NCBI RefSeq assembly: GCF_036864975.1
Contig: NZ_CP104311.1
Location: 970,001 to 1,034,000 of the forward strand
Source: Methylococcus capsulatus
Lineage (GTDB): Bacteria > Pseudomonadota > Gammaproteobacteria > Methylococcales > Methylococcaceae
Direction: 5' to 3'
Length of the DNA: 64,000 bases
The notes beneath the pieces were generated by a model. That model did no database searches, was not told the DNA's origin, and saw only the letters and a list, made by a program, of their open reading frames with translations. The translations under genes were made by a program, and so were the position numbers. Of the stretch, positions 55,492-64,000 are shown one piece after another; the stretch's first letter is position 1; the number at the start of each line of letters is the position of its first letter.

Positions 55492-58218
55492 TCAATCCCC
55501 GTTCATCAAGGCCGCGTGTGCCGCTGCCAGCCGGGCGACAGGCACCCGCGGCGCCGAACAGGAGACATAGCTGAGACCAATGCCGTCGCAGAAACGGATG
55601 GAGCCGGGATGCCCGCCGTGCTCGCCACAGATGCCGATTTCAAGGTCCGGCCGGACGCTGCGTCCCTTTTCCACCGCCATCCGCATCATGGCACCGACAC
55701 CGGCGACATCGAGCACTTCGAACGGGTTGTCCTTGAGGATGCCGCTGCCGATGTACTGGGGGAGGAACTTGTTTTCCGCATCCTCCCGCGAAAACGACCA
55801 AGTAGCCTGGGTCAAGTCGTTGGTCCCGAAGGAGAAGAATTCCGCGGTCCGCGCCAATCCATCGGCTGTCACGCAGGCGCGCACGGTTTCCACCATGCTG
55901 CCGAACTTGAAATCGAGGTGGACGCCGTGGCTGGCTTCGATTTCCTGCCGCAGGCGATCGACCATCGCCCGGACGCATTCCAGCTCCGCGCCGTCGACGA
56001 CCTGGGGCACCATGATCTCCGGTGCGGTGGCCACGCCGGCCTTGGCGCACTCCGCCGCGGCCTCAAGCACGGCGCGGATCTGCATCTCATAGATTTCGGG
56101 GAAGGTGATCCCGAGCCGAACCCCACGGTGCCCCAGCATCGGGTTGATCTCGTGCAGTTCCCGGACCTTGGCCAGCAGCCGTTCCTTGCGGGCGATGACG
56201 GCAGCCACGGCATCCTCGCCGACGCCGTCCGCCTCGGCGGCCTGACCCAGCGCGCTCAACGCCGCCGCCCGCCCTTTCGCAACCCGCCGGAATTGCCGCA
56301 GCGCATCGATCTCGTCCGCCAGGAAATGCTCGTCTGGAAGGAATTCGTGGATGGGCGGGTCCAGCAGCCGGACGGTGACCGGGTAGGGAGCCATCAGGGC
56401 GAAAATCGCCTGGAAGTCGCCGCGCTGCATCGGCAACAGCTTGTCCAGCGCAGCCTTGCGTTCCTCCACATCGGGCGCCAGGATCATCTCCACCACCACC
56501 GGGAGCCGGTCGCTGGCGTTGAACATACGTTCGGTGCGGCACAGCCCAATGCCCACGGCTCCGAATTCGCGCGCCTCTTTCGCCGCCTCAGGGGTGTCGG
56601 CATTGGCCTTGACCTTGAGATGCGCGGCCTCGTCGGCCCAGGACAGCAGCGTCCTGAGGTGTTCGGAGAAGGTCGGCGCGATCGTCGGGATCGCGCCGAG
56701 GTAGACATTGCCGGTGCTGCCGTCGATGGTGATGATGTCACCTTCGTGCAAGGTGACGTCCCCCACCGTTGCCAGCCGCGCCCGGCTGTCCACCCTGATG
56801 CCTTCGGCACCAGCCACGCAGGCCTTACCCATGCCCCGGGCAACCACGGCGGCATGCGAGGTCTTGCCGCCGCGACTGGTGAGGATGCCCTGGGCCGCGA
56901 AGAAGCCGTGAATGTCTTCCGGCTTGGTCTCTTCCCGCACCAGGATGACCTTTTCACCAGCCCGCCCCAGCAGTTCGGCCTGATCGGCATCGAACACGCA
57001 ACGGCCGCTGGCTGCGCCGGGCGAGGCGGGCAGTCCCTGTGCCAGCGGTACGGGATTGTGCGAGGTATCGAGGCAGGGATGGAGCAACTGTTCCAGATGG
57101 GCGGGGTTGACCCGCAGGAGGGCGCGTTCCCGTGTGATCAAACCTTCCTGGCACATCTCGACTGAAGTACGCACCATCGCTTGGGCATTCATCTTGCCGT
57201 TGCGCGTCTGCAGGCAGTACAAGACTCCTTTCTCGATGGTGTACTCGAAGTCCTGCACCTCGTGGTAATGGGCTTCGAGCTTGTCGCGCAGCTCCACCAG
57301 TTGGGCGTAAAGCTCCGGCATTTCGGTCGCCATCTCGTGCACGGGCTTGGGCGTACGGATTCCGGCCACCACATCCTCACCCTGGGCGTTGACCAGGTAC
57401 TCGCCGAACATTTCATTCTCACCGGTACCGGGATTGCGGGTGAAGCCGACACCGGTGGCGGAGTCATCGCCCATGTTGCCGAACACCATGGTCACCACGT
57501 TCACCGCCGTGCCGTTGGCCTGGTCGGGCGTGATGTGGAATTCGCGGCGGTAATCCACCGCGCGCTTTCCCATCCAGGAGTCGAATACCGCCCGGATCGC
57601 GATTTCCAGCTGCTCGTAGACGTCTTCGGGGAAAGGCTTGCCGGTATGGCGGCGCACGACGGCGAGGAAACGTTCACCGATGTCGGCGAGATGGGCGGCA
57701 CTGAGTCCGATGTCGGCGGCAACCCCGGCCTGATGCTTGACGGCTTCGAATTCGGCGTCGAACAGCTCGTCGGGAACGCCGAGGGCGACTTTGCCGAACA
57801 ACTGGATGAACCGCCGGTAGGCATCGTAACCGAAGCGCTCGTTGCCGGTCTGCCGGATCAACCCCTGGAGTGTATCGTGGTTGAGGCCGAGGTTGAGGAT
57901 GGTATCCATCATGCCCGGCATCGACAGGGCCGAACCGGAACGCACCGAAACCAGAAGGGGATTGCCGGGATCGCCGAAGCGCTTGCCGGTTGCCTGTTCC
58001 AACCGGGCCATGTGCTCCCTAACTTCGTCCATCAAACCGACCGGCAGCTTCTTGTCTGCCAGGTATTCGAGGCAGGCTTCCGTGGTAATGACGAAACCCG
58101 GCGGCACGTTGAGCCCGATCTGCGTCATCTCGCAGAGGTTGGCGCCCTTGCCGCCGAGCAGGCGCTTGTTCTTGCCGTCGCCTTCGGAGAAGGCGTAGAC
58201 ACGCTTTTTCATCGTCAT
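55492..58218 (-). CDS. ppdK: Pyruvate, phosphate dikinase
   Basis: A 908-residue enzyme that reversibly converts pyruvate, ATP and Pi to PEP, AMP and PPi. The N-terminal ATP-grasp part (MKKRVYAFSEGDGKNKRLLGGKGANLCEM, 'VSVRSGSALSMPGMMDTILNLG') is followed by the phosphohistidine loop 'ILTSRGGKTSHAAVVARGMG' and the PEP-binding C-terminus ('SFGTNDLTQATWSFSREDAE', 'GICGEHGGHPGSIRFCDGIGLSYVSCS'). In methanotrophs it serves PPi-linked glycolysis/gluconeogenesis. The ATG at 58218 has AGGAG seven bases upstream. Confidence 0.96.
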   Translation of the reverse strand: MTMKKRVYAFSEGDGKNKRLLGGKGANLCEMTQIGLNVPPGFVITTEACLEYLADKKLPVGLMDEVREHMARLEQATGKRFGDPGNPLLVSVRSGSALSMPGMMDTILNLGLNHDTLQGLIRQTGNERFGYDAYRRFIQLFGKVALGVPDELFDAEFEAVKHQAGVAADIGLSAAHLADIGERFLAVVRRHTGKPFPEDVYEQLEIAIRAVFDSWMGKRAVDYRREFHITPDQANGTAVNVVTMVFGNMGDDSATGVGFTRNPGTGENEMFGEYLVNAQGEDVVAGIRTPKPVHEMATEMPELYAQLVELRDKLEAHYHEVQDFEYTIEKGVLYCLQTRNGKMNAQAMVRTSVEMCQEGLITRERALLRVNPAHLEQLLHPCLDTSHNPVPLAQGLPASPGAASGRCVFDADQAELLGRAGEKVILVREETKPEDIHGFFAAQGILTSRGGKTSHAAVVARGMGKACVAGAEGIRVDSRARLATVGDVTLHEGDIITIDGSTGNVYLGAIPTIAPTFSEHLRTLLSWADEAAHLKVKANADTPEAAKEAREFGAVGIGLCRTERMFNASDRLPVVVEMILAPDVEERKAALDKLLPMQRGDFQAIFALMAPYPVTVRLLDPPIHEFLPDEHFLADEIDALRQFRRVAKGRAAALSALGQAAEADGVGEDAVAAVIARKERLLAKVRELHEINPMLGHRGVRLGITFPEIYEMQIRAVLEAAAECAKAGVATAPEIMVPQVVDGAELECVRAMVDRLRQEIEASHGVHLDFKFGSMVETVRACVTADGLARTAEFFSFGTNDLTQATWSFSREDAENKFLPQYIGSGILKDNPFEVLDVAGVGAMMRMAVEKGRSVRPDLEIGICGEHGGHPGSIRFCDGIGLSYVSCSAPRVPVARLAAAHAALMNGD

Positions 58219-58264
58219 GATGGTTCTCCTCGAACTATCGCGTTCGCGGCTTGTCACCGCAGGA

Positions 58265-58726
58265 TCAGAGCCTGGACCGGCCTGACTTTTGTGCGCTCAG
58301 CCTCTCCAGCAGGCGCAACTGCGCCAGGGCCTTGAGCAATTCCACATAGGCGCGGTCGCGCTCGCTGGGAATCCGGTTCTCGCGGAGCATGCGCTCGGCG
58401 CTGCGCTTGGCCGCCAGGGCCGCGTCCCGGTCGATCTCATGGGAACGGAGCACCTGGTCGGCCAGGATGCTGACCTCCCAGTGCTGCACCTCCATGTAGC
58501 CCCCCGAGAGATAGAAGTACTGGTCTTCGCCCGCCTCGGTCCTGAGCCTTATCTCGCCGGGCCGGAGCCGGGTCAGGAACGGCGTATGGCGGGGCAGGAC
58601 GCCGACCTCGCCGTCCGCCGCCGGAGCGATCACCCGGCTGCAGCGCCCGGAAAATATCTCCCGGCAGACATCGACGATCTCGACCTGAAGCAGACGGGGG
58701 GCGGCCTGTCCCTCCGCAGGGTTCAT
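58265..58726 (-). CDS. ATP synthase epsilon-subunit-like protein (orphan)
   Basis: 153 residues with the epsilon pattern '[49 protein letters not shown]', '[45 protein letters not shown]'. No other ATP synthase gene is nearby. Instead it sits between ppdK and a cytidylate-kinase-like gene, coupled to the latter by ATGA. It may be a stray subunit of a second F-ATPase or a freestanding ATP-sensing domain. Confidence 0.8.
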   Translation of the reverse strand: MNPAEGQAAPRLLQVEIVDVCREIFSGRCSRVIAPAADGEVGVLPRHTPFLTRLRPGEIRLRTEAGEDQYFYLSGGYMEVQHWEVSILADQVLRSHEIDRDAALAAKRSAERMLRENRIPSERDRAYVELLKALAQLRLLERLSAQKSGRSRL

Positions 58727-59448
58727 GGAGCTGCCCGCTGCTGGAGGTCGAAGATTTCGAAGCCGAACTGCTGCACCGCGAGGAGTATGACCGGCATGGC
58801 GTGGGCGGGCGGCAAATGGTCGGTGTTGAGCACGAGATCGAAATTGATGGCACGTTCCAGGGAGCAGTCGTCGTAGAGGTCACTGAACAGCGTCTGCACC
58901 GATTTGTGCCGCTTGTTGTTGGTCTCGAACACCAGGCGCTCGGCTTCGGCCTGAGCGATGCCCAGCTCGGCCGCAATGCGTTCTCCGCAAACCGGGCGCG
59001 ACCCGACCACGCGCAGACGGAATACCTTGCGACCCGCCAGGATCAGGTGGGCACCGCGCCCGACGATGATGCAGTCGCTCTTCGCCAGCTCGGTCACCAC
59101 GTCGATCAAAGCACGGCGGTAGTCGTGACGGGTGGCCGCCGTGCCGAACGCGAGGTTATAGAGCAGGTCGCTGATGCGCTCGGCGCTGTCCTCATCATGA
59201 TGCTCGAGGTGGATTTTGTCGATCCGGGTCTTCTGCGCCACCCGGTCGAGAATCTCTTTGTCGTAGATCGGCAGGTCGAGAAAGCGGGCCAGCTCCGCGG
59301 CCAGCGCTTCGCCGCCGGCGCCGAAATCACGGGACAGGGTGATGACCAGAGGCTCGGCGCGCTTGCGGGGCTGGCGCCGGTGGTGTTCGGCCTTGAAATC
59401 CTTGGCCAGAATCGATTCGAGAAATTTGAGCGTATCGGAACTGGTCAT
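58723..59448 (-). CDS. Cytidylate-kinase-like family protein
   Basis: 241 residues: '[45 protein letters not shown]' (P-loop with degenerate G-AGG) and '[39 protein letters not shown]'. These are typical of the cytidylate kinase-like (Cytidylate_kin2) family, whose members are phosphotransferases of unclear substrate. It is the first gene of a leftward group with the epsilon-like gene and ppdK. I start it at ATG 59448. Confidence 0.83.
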   Translation of the reverse strand: MTSSDTLKFLESILAKDFKAEHHRRQPRKRAEPLVITLSRDFGAGGEALAAELARFLDLPIYDKEILDRVAQKTRIDKIHLEHHDEDSAERISDLLYNLAFGTAATRHDYRRALIDVVTELAKSDCIIVGRGAHLILAGRKVFRLRVVGSRPVCGERIAAELGIAQAEAERLVFETNNKRHKSVQTLFSDLYDDCSLERAINFDLVLNTDHLPPAHAMPVILLAVQQFGFEIFDLQQRAAP

Positions 59449-59571
59449 ATGCACCTTCTGCCTTCGCGGGAACCGGGGCTCCGGAACGCCCGGCTCATGG
59501 TTCGAATTGTGCTGACTTTTCCCCAAACTGTCGATGCACAGTTGGATGACAGGCCGTAACAACTCGCCGGA

Positions 59572-60177
59572 TCAGTTGCTTAGCAGGTCCCGCAGCCGGT
59601 CGGCGAGGATGGATGCAGCCTGGCCCCGATGACTCAGGCGGTTTTTGTCCGCCGGCGAAAGTTCTGCGGCCGAAAGGCCGGTTTCCGGCACGATGAACAC
59701 GGGGTCGTAACCGAAGCCACCGCCACCCCGGCGGGTCTGGCCGATCCGGCCTTCCCAGCATCCCTCGGCGATAATGGGATCGGCGTCGTCCGCATCGCGG
59801 ACCAGGGCCATGACACAGCGGAAGCGCGCACCGCGGCGTCCGGGCTCGATGCCGTCCAAGGCCGCCAATAGTTTGTCGATGTTTTCGTCGTCGGAGGCCG
59901 ACGGCCCTGCGTAGCGCGCCGAATAGACACCGGGGGCGCCGCCCAACGCATTTACCTCAAGCCCCGAATCGTCGGCGATGGCGGGCAATCCGCTGTGTCT
60001 GGCCGCGTGGTACGCCTTGATCAGCGCATTTTCGACGAAGCTGGCGCCGGTTTCCTCGACCTCCGGAATCCCCAATGCCCCCTGGGGGACGATCTCGAAG
60101 CCCAGCATCGAAATCAGCGCCTGGAGTTCCCGCATCTTGCCCGCGTTATTACTGGCGAGGACCAGTTTGCGCCGCAT
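59572..60177 (-). CDS. rdgB: RdgB/HAM1 non-canonical purine NTP pyrophosphatase
   Basis: 201 residues, normal length. 'KLVLASNNAGKMRELQALIS', 'TGASFVENALIKAYHAARHSGLPAIADDSGLEVNALGGAPGVYSARYAG' and 'RRGGGGFGYDPVFIVPETGLSAAELSPADKNRLSHRGQA' are complete family motifs. It hydrolyses dITP/ITP/XTP, keeping them out of DNA. It lies seven bases after rph in the same direction. Confidence 0.96.
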   Translation of the reverse strand: MRRKLVLASNNAGKMRELQALISMLGFEIVPQGALGIPEVEETGASFVENALIKAYHAARHSGLPAIADDSGLEVNALGGAPGVYSARYAGPSASDDENIDKLLAALDGIEPGRRGARFRCVMALVRDADDADPIIAEGCWEGRIGQTRRGGGGFGYDPVFIVPETGLSAAELSPADKNRLSHRGQAASILADRLRDLLSN

Positions 60178-60184
60178 GAGCGGC

Positions 60185-60916
60185 CTAGCTTTTAATGCCA
60201 CAGCTTTCCAACGCCTCCTGCTGGTGCAGCAGAAGATCGGCGATACCGGCCTCGGCGAGACGCAGCATGGCGTCCAGTTCGTCGCGGCGGAACGCGTGGC
60301 CCTCGGCCGTACCCTGGATTTCGATGAAAGCGCCGGCATCGTTCATGACCACGTTCATGTCGGTTTCGGCGTCGCAGTCCTCGGCGTAGTCCAGGTCGAG
60401 GACGGGGACCCCCTGGCAGATGCCGACCGAGACCGACGCGATCTGGCCGTGCACTGGATTGGTCTTGATCTTGCGGTTCTTCAGCAGCCGCTGCACGGCC
60501 AGTACCAGAGCGACGTAGCCGCCGGTGATCGATGCGGTACGGGTGCCGCCGTCGGCCTGGATGACGTCGCAGTCGAGGGTGACGGTACGCTCGCCCAGGG
60601 CCTCCAGGTTCAGCGCGGCGCGCAGGGAACGGCCGATCAAGCGCTGGATCTCCATGGTCCGCCCGCCCTGTCTGCCACGGGCGGCCTCGCGGCCGGTACG
60701 TTCGTGGGTGGCACGGGGCAGCATACCGTATTCGGCAGTGATCCAGCCGCTGCCCTTGCCCTTGAGGAAAGGCGGAACCCGTTCCTCCACGCTGGCGGTG
60801 CAGATGACGCGGGTATCGCCGAATTCGACGAGCACCGAGCCTTCGGCATGCTTGGTGTAGTGGCAGGTGAAGGCGATGTGACGGAGTTGATCGGGACGGC
60901 GTCCGCTGGGTCTCAT
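60185..60916 (-). CDS. rph: Ribonuclease PH
   Basis: 243 residues, normal length. It contains '[51 protein letters not shown]', '[37 protein letters not shown]', '[19 protein letters not shown]' and '[20 protein letters not shown]', the full RNase PH phosphorolytic exonuclease pattern. It trims tRNA 3' ends using phosphate. It is paired with rdgB as in many gammaproteobacteria and faces the acylase gene. Confidence 0.96.
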   Translation of the reverse strand: MRPSGRRPDQLRHIAFTCHYTKHAEGSVLVEFGDTRVICTASVEERVPPFLKGKGSGWITAEYGMLPRATHERTGREAARGRQGGRTMEIQRLIGRSLRAALNLEALGERTVTLDCDVIQADGGTRTASITGGYVALVLAVQRLLKNRKIKTNPVHGQIASVSVGICQGVPVLDLDYAEDCDAETDMNVVMNDAGAFIEIQGTAEGHAFRRDELDAMLRLAEAGIADLLLHQQEALESCGIKS

Positions 60917-60989
60917 ATGGGCTTGCTTATCCGATGAAAAGCGCGTCAGTATACTCGAATTACCACAGCGGCGCCGAAGCACTTTCGCC

Positions 60990-63350
60990 ATGAAATTCAA
61001 GCATATCCTGTACCTCGCGGGCTTCGGGATCCTGGCCCTCGCGACCTATGCCGGCACCCGCCTGGAAAAAGCCGCGGCCTCGCTCCCGGCCGCCGGCGGT
61101 GAGAGCGTACTGCCCGGGCTCACCCGGCCCGCCACCGTCGAATTCGATCGGCTCGGCATCCCCCGGGTGACGGCGGCGAACCGGGAAGATGCCATGCGCG
61201 TGCTCGGTTACCTCCACGCGCGCGACCGGTTGTTCCAGATGGACCTGATGCGGCGCAAAGGTGCGGGCCGGCTGGCCGAAATCTTCGGAGAACAGGCCCG
61301 GGCGCACGACCGCGCGCAGCGGATCTACGCCTTCGGACGCGCCGCCGCGGCCATCGTCGCCGCTCTTCCGGAATCTCAGCGGCGGGCGCTCGACGCCTAT
61401 GTCGCGGGCGTCAATGCCCGCATGGCCGAGCAGACCGTGCTGCCGCCGGAGATGCTGGTCCTCGGCTATACCCCGGAACCGTGGGGGGCGGATGACAGTC
61501 TGCTGGTCGGGCTCAACATGTTCCAGACCCTCAACGGTCATCCCGACGAAGAGCGCATGCTCAGTGTAATGGCCGAAACCTTGCCGCCGGAAGTCCTCGC
61601 TTTCCTGACGCCGGACGTCGATGCCTACACCACGGTCCTCGCCGGCGGGAACGGCTCGCGGCGCCCCGAACGGCCGGTACCCGCGGCTGCGCTGGCGGAA
61701 CTCCTCAGCGAAACCCGGCATCTCACCCTGGGCGCCGCGGTCGATGCCGACCCCCTCCCCGCCGGCTCCAACAACTGGGCGGTCGCCGGCACCCGGACCC
61801 GGGACGGGAGGGCGATCGTCGCCAACGATATGCATCTGAACCTGGGTGTACCCAACATCTGGTACCGGGCCGAACTGCGCTACGGCGAAGCCGTGATGAG
61901 CGGCGTGACCTTGCCCGGCCTGCCGCTGCTGGTGGCCGGTAGCAACGGCCGGATCGCCTGGGGCTTCACCAACGTCGACGCGGATGTGCTCGATCTGGTG
62001 AAGCTGGAAATGCATGCCTTTGAACCGGACCGCTACCGCACGCCCGAAGGCTGGGCGACACTGGACACGCGCACCGAAACCTTGCGTGTGAAAGACGGCG
62101 CGGACGAGACCCTGGTACTTAAATCCAGCCGCTGGGGACCGGTCATGGCCGAACCACTGCTGGGCGTGCCGGTGGCGCTGCGCTGGACCGCCCTCGAGGT
62201 CCAGGGGGTCGATCTCGGCTTGCTGGACATGGACGGTGCCGGCGATCTGGATTCGGCCATGGCAGTCATGAACCGTGCCGGCAGCCCGCCGCAGAACGTG
62301 GTGCTGGCCGACCGGGCAGGTCACATCGCCTGGACTCTCACCGGACGGTTTCCGCTGCGGCGCGGCTTCGACGGTTCGGTGAGCCGGCGCTGGAGCGACG
62401 GCGCCGCCTGGGATGGATTCGTTCCGCCCGAACGGCTGCCGCGGGTGGTCGATCCCGCACAGGGATACCTCGCCACGGCCAACAACCGCACGCTCGGCCG
62501 CGATTATCCCTATGTCATCGGCCACAACTATTCCAACAGTTACCGCGCCTATCGTATCGGCGAAAGACTGAAGCAGGCACAGGCACTGACCGAAACCGAG
62601 TTGTTCGGCTTACAGCTCGATACCCGCAGTGAGTTCTTCGAGTTCTACCGCGACCTGGTCCTGGCGTTGACGGCGAATGCCGACGACCCGGCCCTCATCG
62701 AAGCCCACCGGGCGGCGAAGGCGTGGGATGGACGGATGGAGGCCGACAGCCGTGGCATCGCGCTGCTGGTACGCTACCGGCGCAATCTCGCCCGCACGAT
62801 ATTCTCCCGCCTGCTGGCCCGTTGCAATCAGGCCGACCCCGGATTCGTCTATGCCTGGCGCGAAGCGGAGACACCACTGCGCGCGCTGATTTCTTCCCGC
62901 CTGCCGGGCACGGTTCCGGACCGCAGTGGCTCTTGGGACGCTTTTCTGCGCGGTGTCCTGGAACAAAGCGTGGACGAACTGAAAAACGAATTCGGTGCCG
63001 CCGCACTTCAAGACCTGGCCTGGGGCCGTGTCAACCGGGTGGCGGTCCGGCATCCGTTCAGCAAGAACCTGCCGCTCGCATCGGCACTGCTGGACATGCC
63101 AGCGGTAGACGGCGCCGGCTGCGGCGGCCATTGCATCCGGGTGCTGACGCCCCATCAGGGGGCCAGCGAACGGCTAGTGGTATCGCCCGGTCATCATGAC
63201 GACGGCGTACTGCACATGCCGGCCGGGCAGTCCGGCCATCCGCTTTCACCGCACTACCGCGATCAGCAGGATGCCTGGGCCAGCGGCCGGCCCTTGCCGT
63301 TCGAACCGGGCCCGGCCGTGGAGACACTGCGGCTGCGGCCGGCGCCCTGA
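60990..63350 (+). CDS. Penicillin acylase-family Ntn hydrolase
   Basis: 786 residues. A signal/anchor segment ([21 protein letters not shown]) is followed by the small-subunit part '[51 protein letters not shown]'. The autocatalytic Ser lies at ~260 in '[18 protein letters not shown]', where the precursor splits, then '[18 protein letters not shown]' and '[32 protein letters not shown]'. It is a periplasmic acylase; penicillin is probably not the natural substrate, and acyl-homoserine lactone cleavage is one possibility. Confidence 0.9.
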   Translation: MKFKHILYLAGFGILALATYAGTRLEKAAASLPAAGGESVLPGLTRPATVEFDRLGIPRVTAANREDAMRVLGYLHARDRLFQMDLMRRKGAGRLAEIFGEQARAHDRAQRIYAFGRAAAAIVAALPESQRRALDAYVAGVNARMAEQTVLPPEMLVLGYTPEPWGADDSLLVGLNMFQTLNGHPDEERMLSVMAETLPPEVLAFLTPDVDAYTTVLAGGNGSRRPERPVPAAALAELLSETRHLTLGAAVDADPLPAGSNNWAVAGTRTRDGRAIVANDMHLNLGVPNIWYRAELRYGEAVMSGVTLPGLPLLVAGSNGRIAWGFTNVDADVLDLVKLEMHAFEPDRYRTPEGWATLDTRTETLRVKDGADETLVLKSSRWGPVMAEPLLGVPVALRWTALEVQGVDLGLLDMDGAGDLDSAMAVMNRAGSPPQNVVLADRAGHIAWTLTGRFPLRRGFDGSVSRRWSDGAAWDGFVPPERLPRVVDPAQGYLATANNRTLGRDYPYVIGHNYSNSYRAYRIGERLKQAQALTETELFGLQLDTRSEFFEFYRDLVLALTANADDPALIEAHRAAKAWDGRMEADSRGIALLVRYRRNLARTIFSRLLARCNQADPGFVYAWREAETPLRALISSRLPGTVPDRSGSWDAFLRGVLEQSVDELKNEFGAAALQDLAWGRVNRVAVRHPFSKNLPLASALLDMPAVDGAGCGGHCIRVLTPHQGASERLVVSPGHHDDGVLHMPAGQSGHPLSPHYRDQQDAWASGRPLPFEPGPAVETLRLRPAP

Positions 63351-63431
63351 CGCCTCGTCGGCGGGGGTTTTACGCGATCCTCCGCAGGGCATAGTATGCG
63401 GAGCCTGGGACAGGGGTTTAGGGAGAACATC

Positions 63432-64000
63432 ATGATCCGCAGCATGACGGCTTTCGGGACCGCGCAAGGGACGGTGGGCAACTGGCGGGTGAGCTGGGAC
63501 CTGCGTGCCGTCAATCATCGCTATCTCGATCTCGGCCTGCGCCTGCCGGACCCCTTGCGCGGTCTGGAGCTGGCGGTGCGCAACAGGATAGGCGAGTCGT
63601 TCAAACGGGGGCGCGTGGACTGCACCCTGACGTGGAAACCCTTGGCGCCAGAAACCGGCCCGACACGTATCGACATGGCGCTGGTACGCGACCTGCTCGA
63701 TGCGCTGCACCATATCGAAGCACTGGAGGACCGCAGCTGGGCCGGCTTCAGCGCCATCGAACTGCTGCGCTGGCCGGGCGTCATGCAGGAAACCGAACCG
63801 GACCTCGCCACGCTCGAACCCGGGATTCTCGCCGTGCTCGACCGGGCACTGGCCGAGGCGCTGGCGTTCCGTGAGCGCGAGGGTGCCCAGATCGCGGCAT
63901 TGCTGGACCTGCGCTGTACCGACATCCTGAGTGCGGTCGGCACAGTAAGGGAACGCCTGCCGGCGGTTCTCGCGGGACTCAGGGACAAGCTGAGGGCGCG
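63432..64000 (+). CDS. yicC: YicC-family endoribonuclease (3' part outside window)
   Basis: The first ~189 residues of a protein of about 290. 'MIRSMTAFGTAQGTVGNWRVSWDLRAVNHRYLDLGLRLPDPLRGLELAVRNRIGESFKRGRVDCTLTW' is the YicC N-terminal signature, followed by the long helical linker. In E. coli YicC is an RNase influencing RyhB and biofilm regulators. GGGAG lies a few bases before the ATG. The frame runs off the window end. Confidence 0.92.
   Translation, partial: MIRSMTAFGTAQGTVGNWRVSWDLRAVNHRYLDLGLRLPDPLRGLELAVRNRIGESFKRGRVDCTLTWKPLAPETGPTRIDMALVRDLLDALHHIEALEDRSWAGFSAIELLRWPGVMQETEPDLATLEPGILAVLDRALAEALAFREREGAQIAALLDLRCTDILSAVGTVRERLPAVLAGLRDKLRA

Noticed and set aside
61625-62525. Minus-strand frames opposite the penicillin acylase gene
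   Set aside because: The plus-strand gene has full family motifs; the opposite frames lack domains and starts with ribosome-binding sites.
1-64000. Complete insertion sequence
   Set aside because: No intact transposase with terminal inverted repeats is visible anywhere in the window.

Overview
The window holds most of an integrated siphovirus-type prophage (about 1-46.4 kb, left end outside the window), a short accessory stretch (46.4-50.6 kb) ending at a tRNA-Phe gene, and conserved chromosome (50.7-64 kb). The chromosome suggests a high-GC gammaproteobacterial methanotroph of the Methylococcus type. The reasons are two adjacent methylene-tetrahydromethanopterin dehydrogenase (MtdB-type) genes and a pyruvate, phosphate dikinase gene beside gammaproteobacterial housekeeping genes (rdgB, rph, yicC). 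The species is inferred, not proven.

Prophage layout. A small plus-strand block at the far left carries tail-fibre-region genes (one cut by the window edge, one DUF4376), a Dam-type adenine methylase and an orphan gene. It converges on a long minus-strand late operon, transcribed right to left. In transcription order this runs: terminase small and large subunits (25.1-22.6 kb), two small fibre-like genes, gpW, portal, S49 protease with a nested scaffold start, decoration protein, lambda E-type capsid protein, head-tail joining and tail-completion proteins, tail tube, a tail chaperone pair joined by a -1 frameshift, tape measure, tail tip proteins, then a small membrane protein, 3TM holin and endolysin. 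The head is lambda-like, while the distal tail resembles B3/D3112/GTA-type modules. Most junctions overlap as ATGA or TGATG, so translation is tightly coupled.

The early region (26.5-38.4 kb, minus strand) contains two tandem ParB-methyltransferase fusions, a RuvC-like resolvase, a TOPRIM-helicase replication protein, a Cas4/RecB-like nuclease, a DEAD/DEAH helicase, a Sak4-like ATPase and a HTH protein. An array of nine AGTTGGCA octamers around an AT-rich tract lies just downstream of the TOPRIM-helicase gene and is a candidate replication origin. At 38.6-43.7 kb an XRE repressor and ImmA/IrrE protease operon diverges from a leftward operon of unfamiliar proteins, with a perfect operator palindrome at the leftward promoter. 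The right end (43.9-46.4 kb) is a four-gene serine-recombinase module.

Beyond the prophage, a CGNR zinc-finger protein diverges from an arginase-family gene, followed by three small genes (two SnoaL-like) and tRNA-Phe. The chromosomal part then carries a sugar/sorbosone-dehydrogenase-like protein, a YeeE/YedE pair, the two mtdB paralogues, ppdK, an orphan ATP-synthase epsilon-like gene with a cytidylate-kinase-like gene, rdgB, rph, a penicillin-acylase-family hydrolase and the start of yicC.
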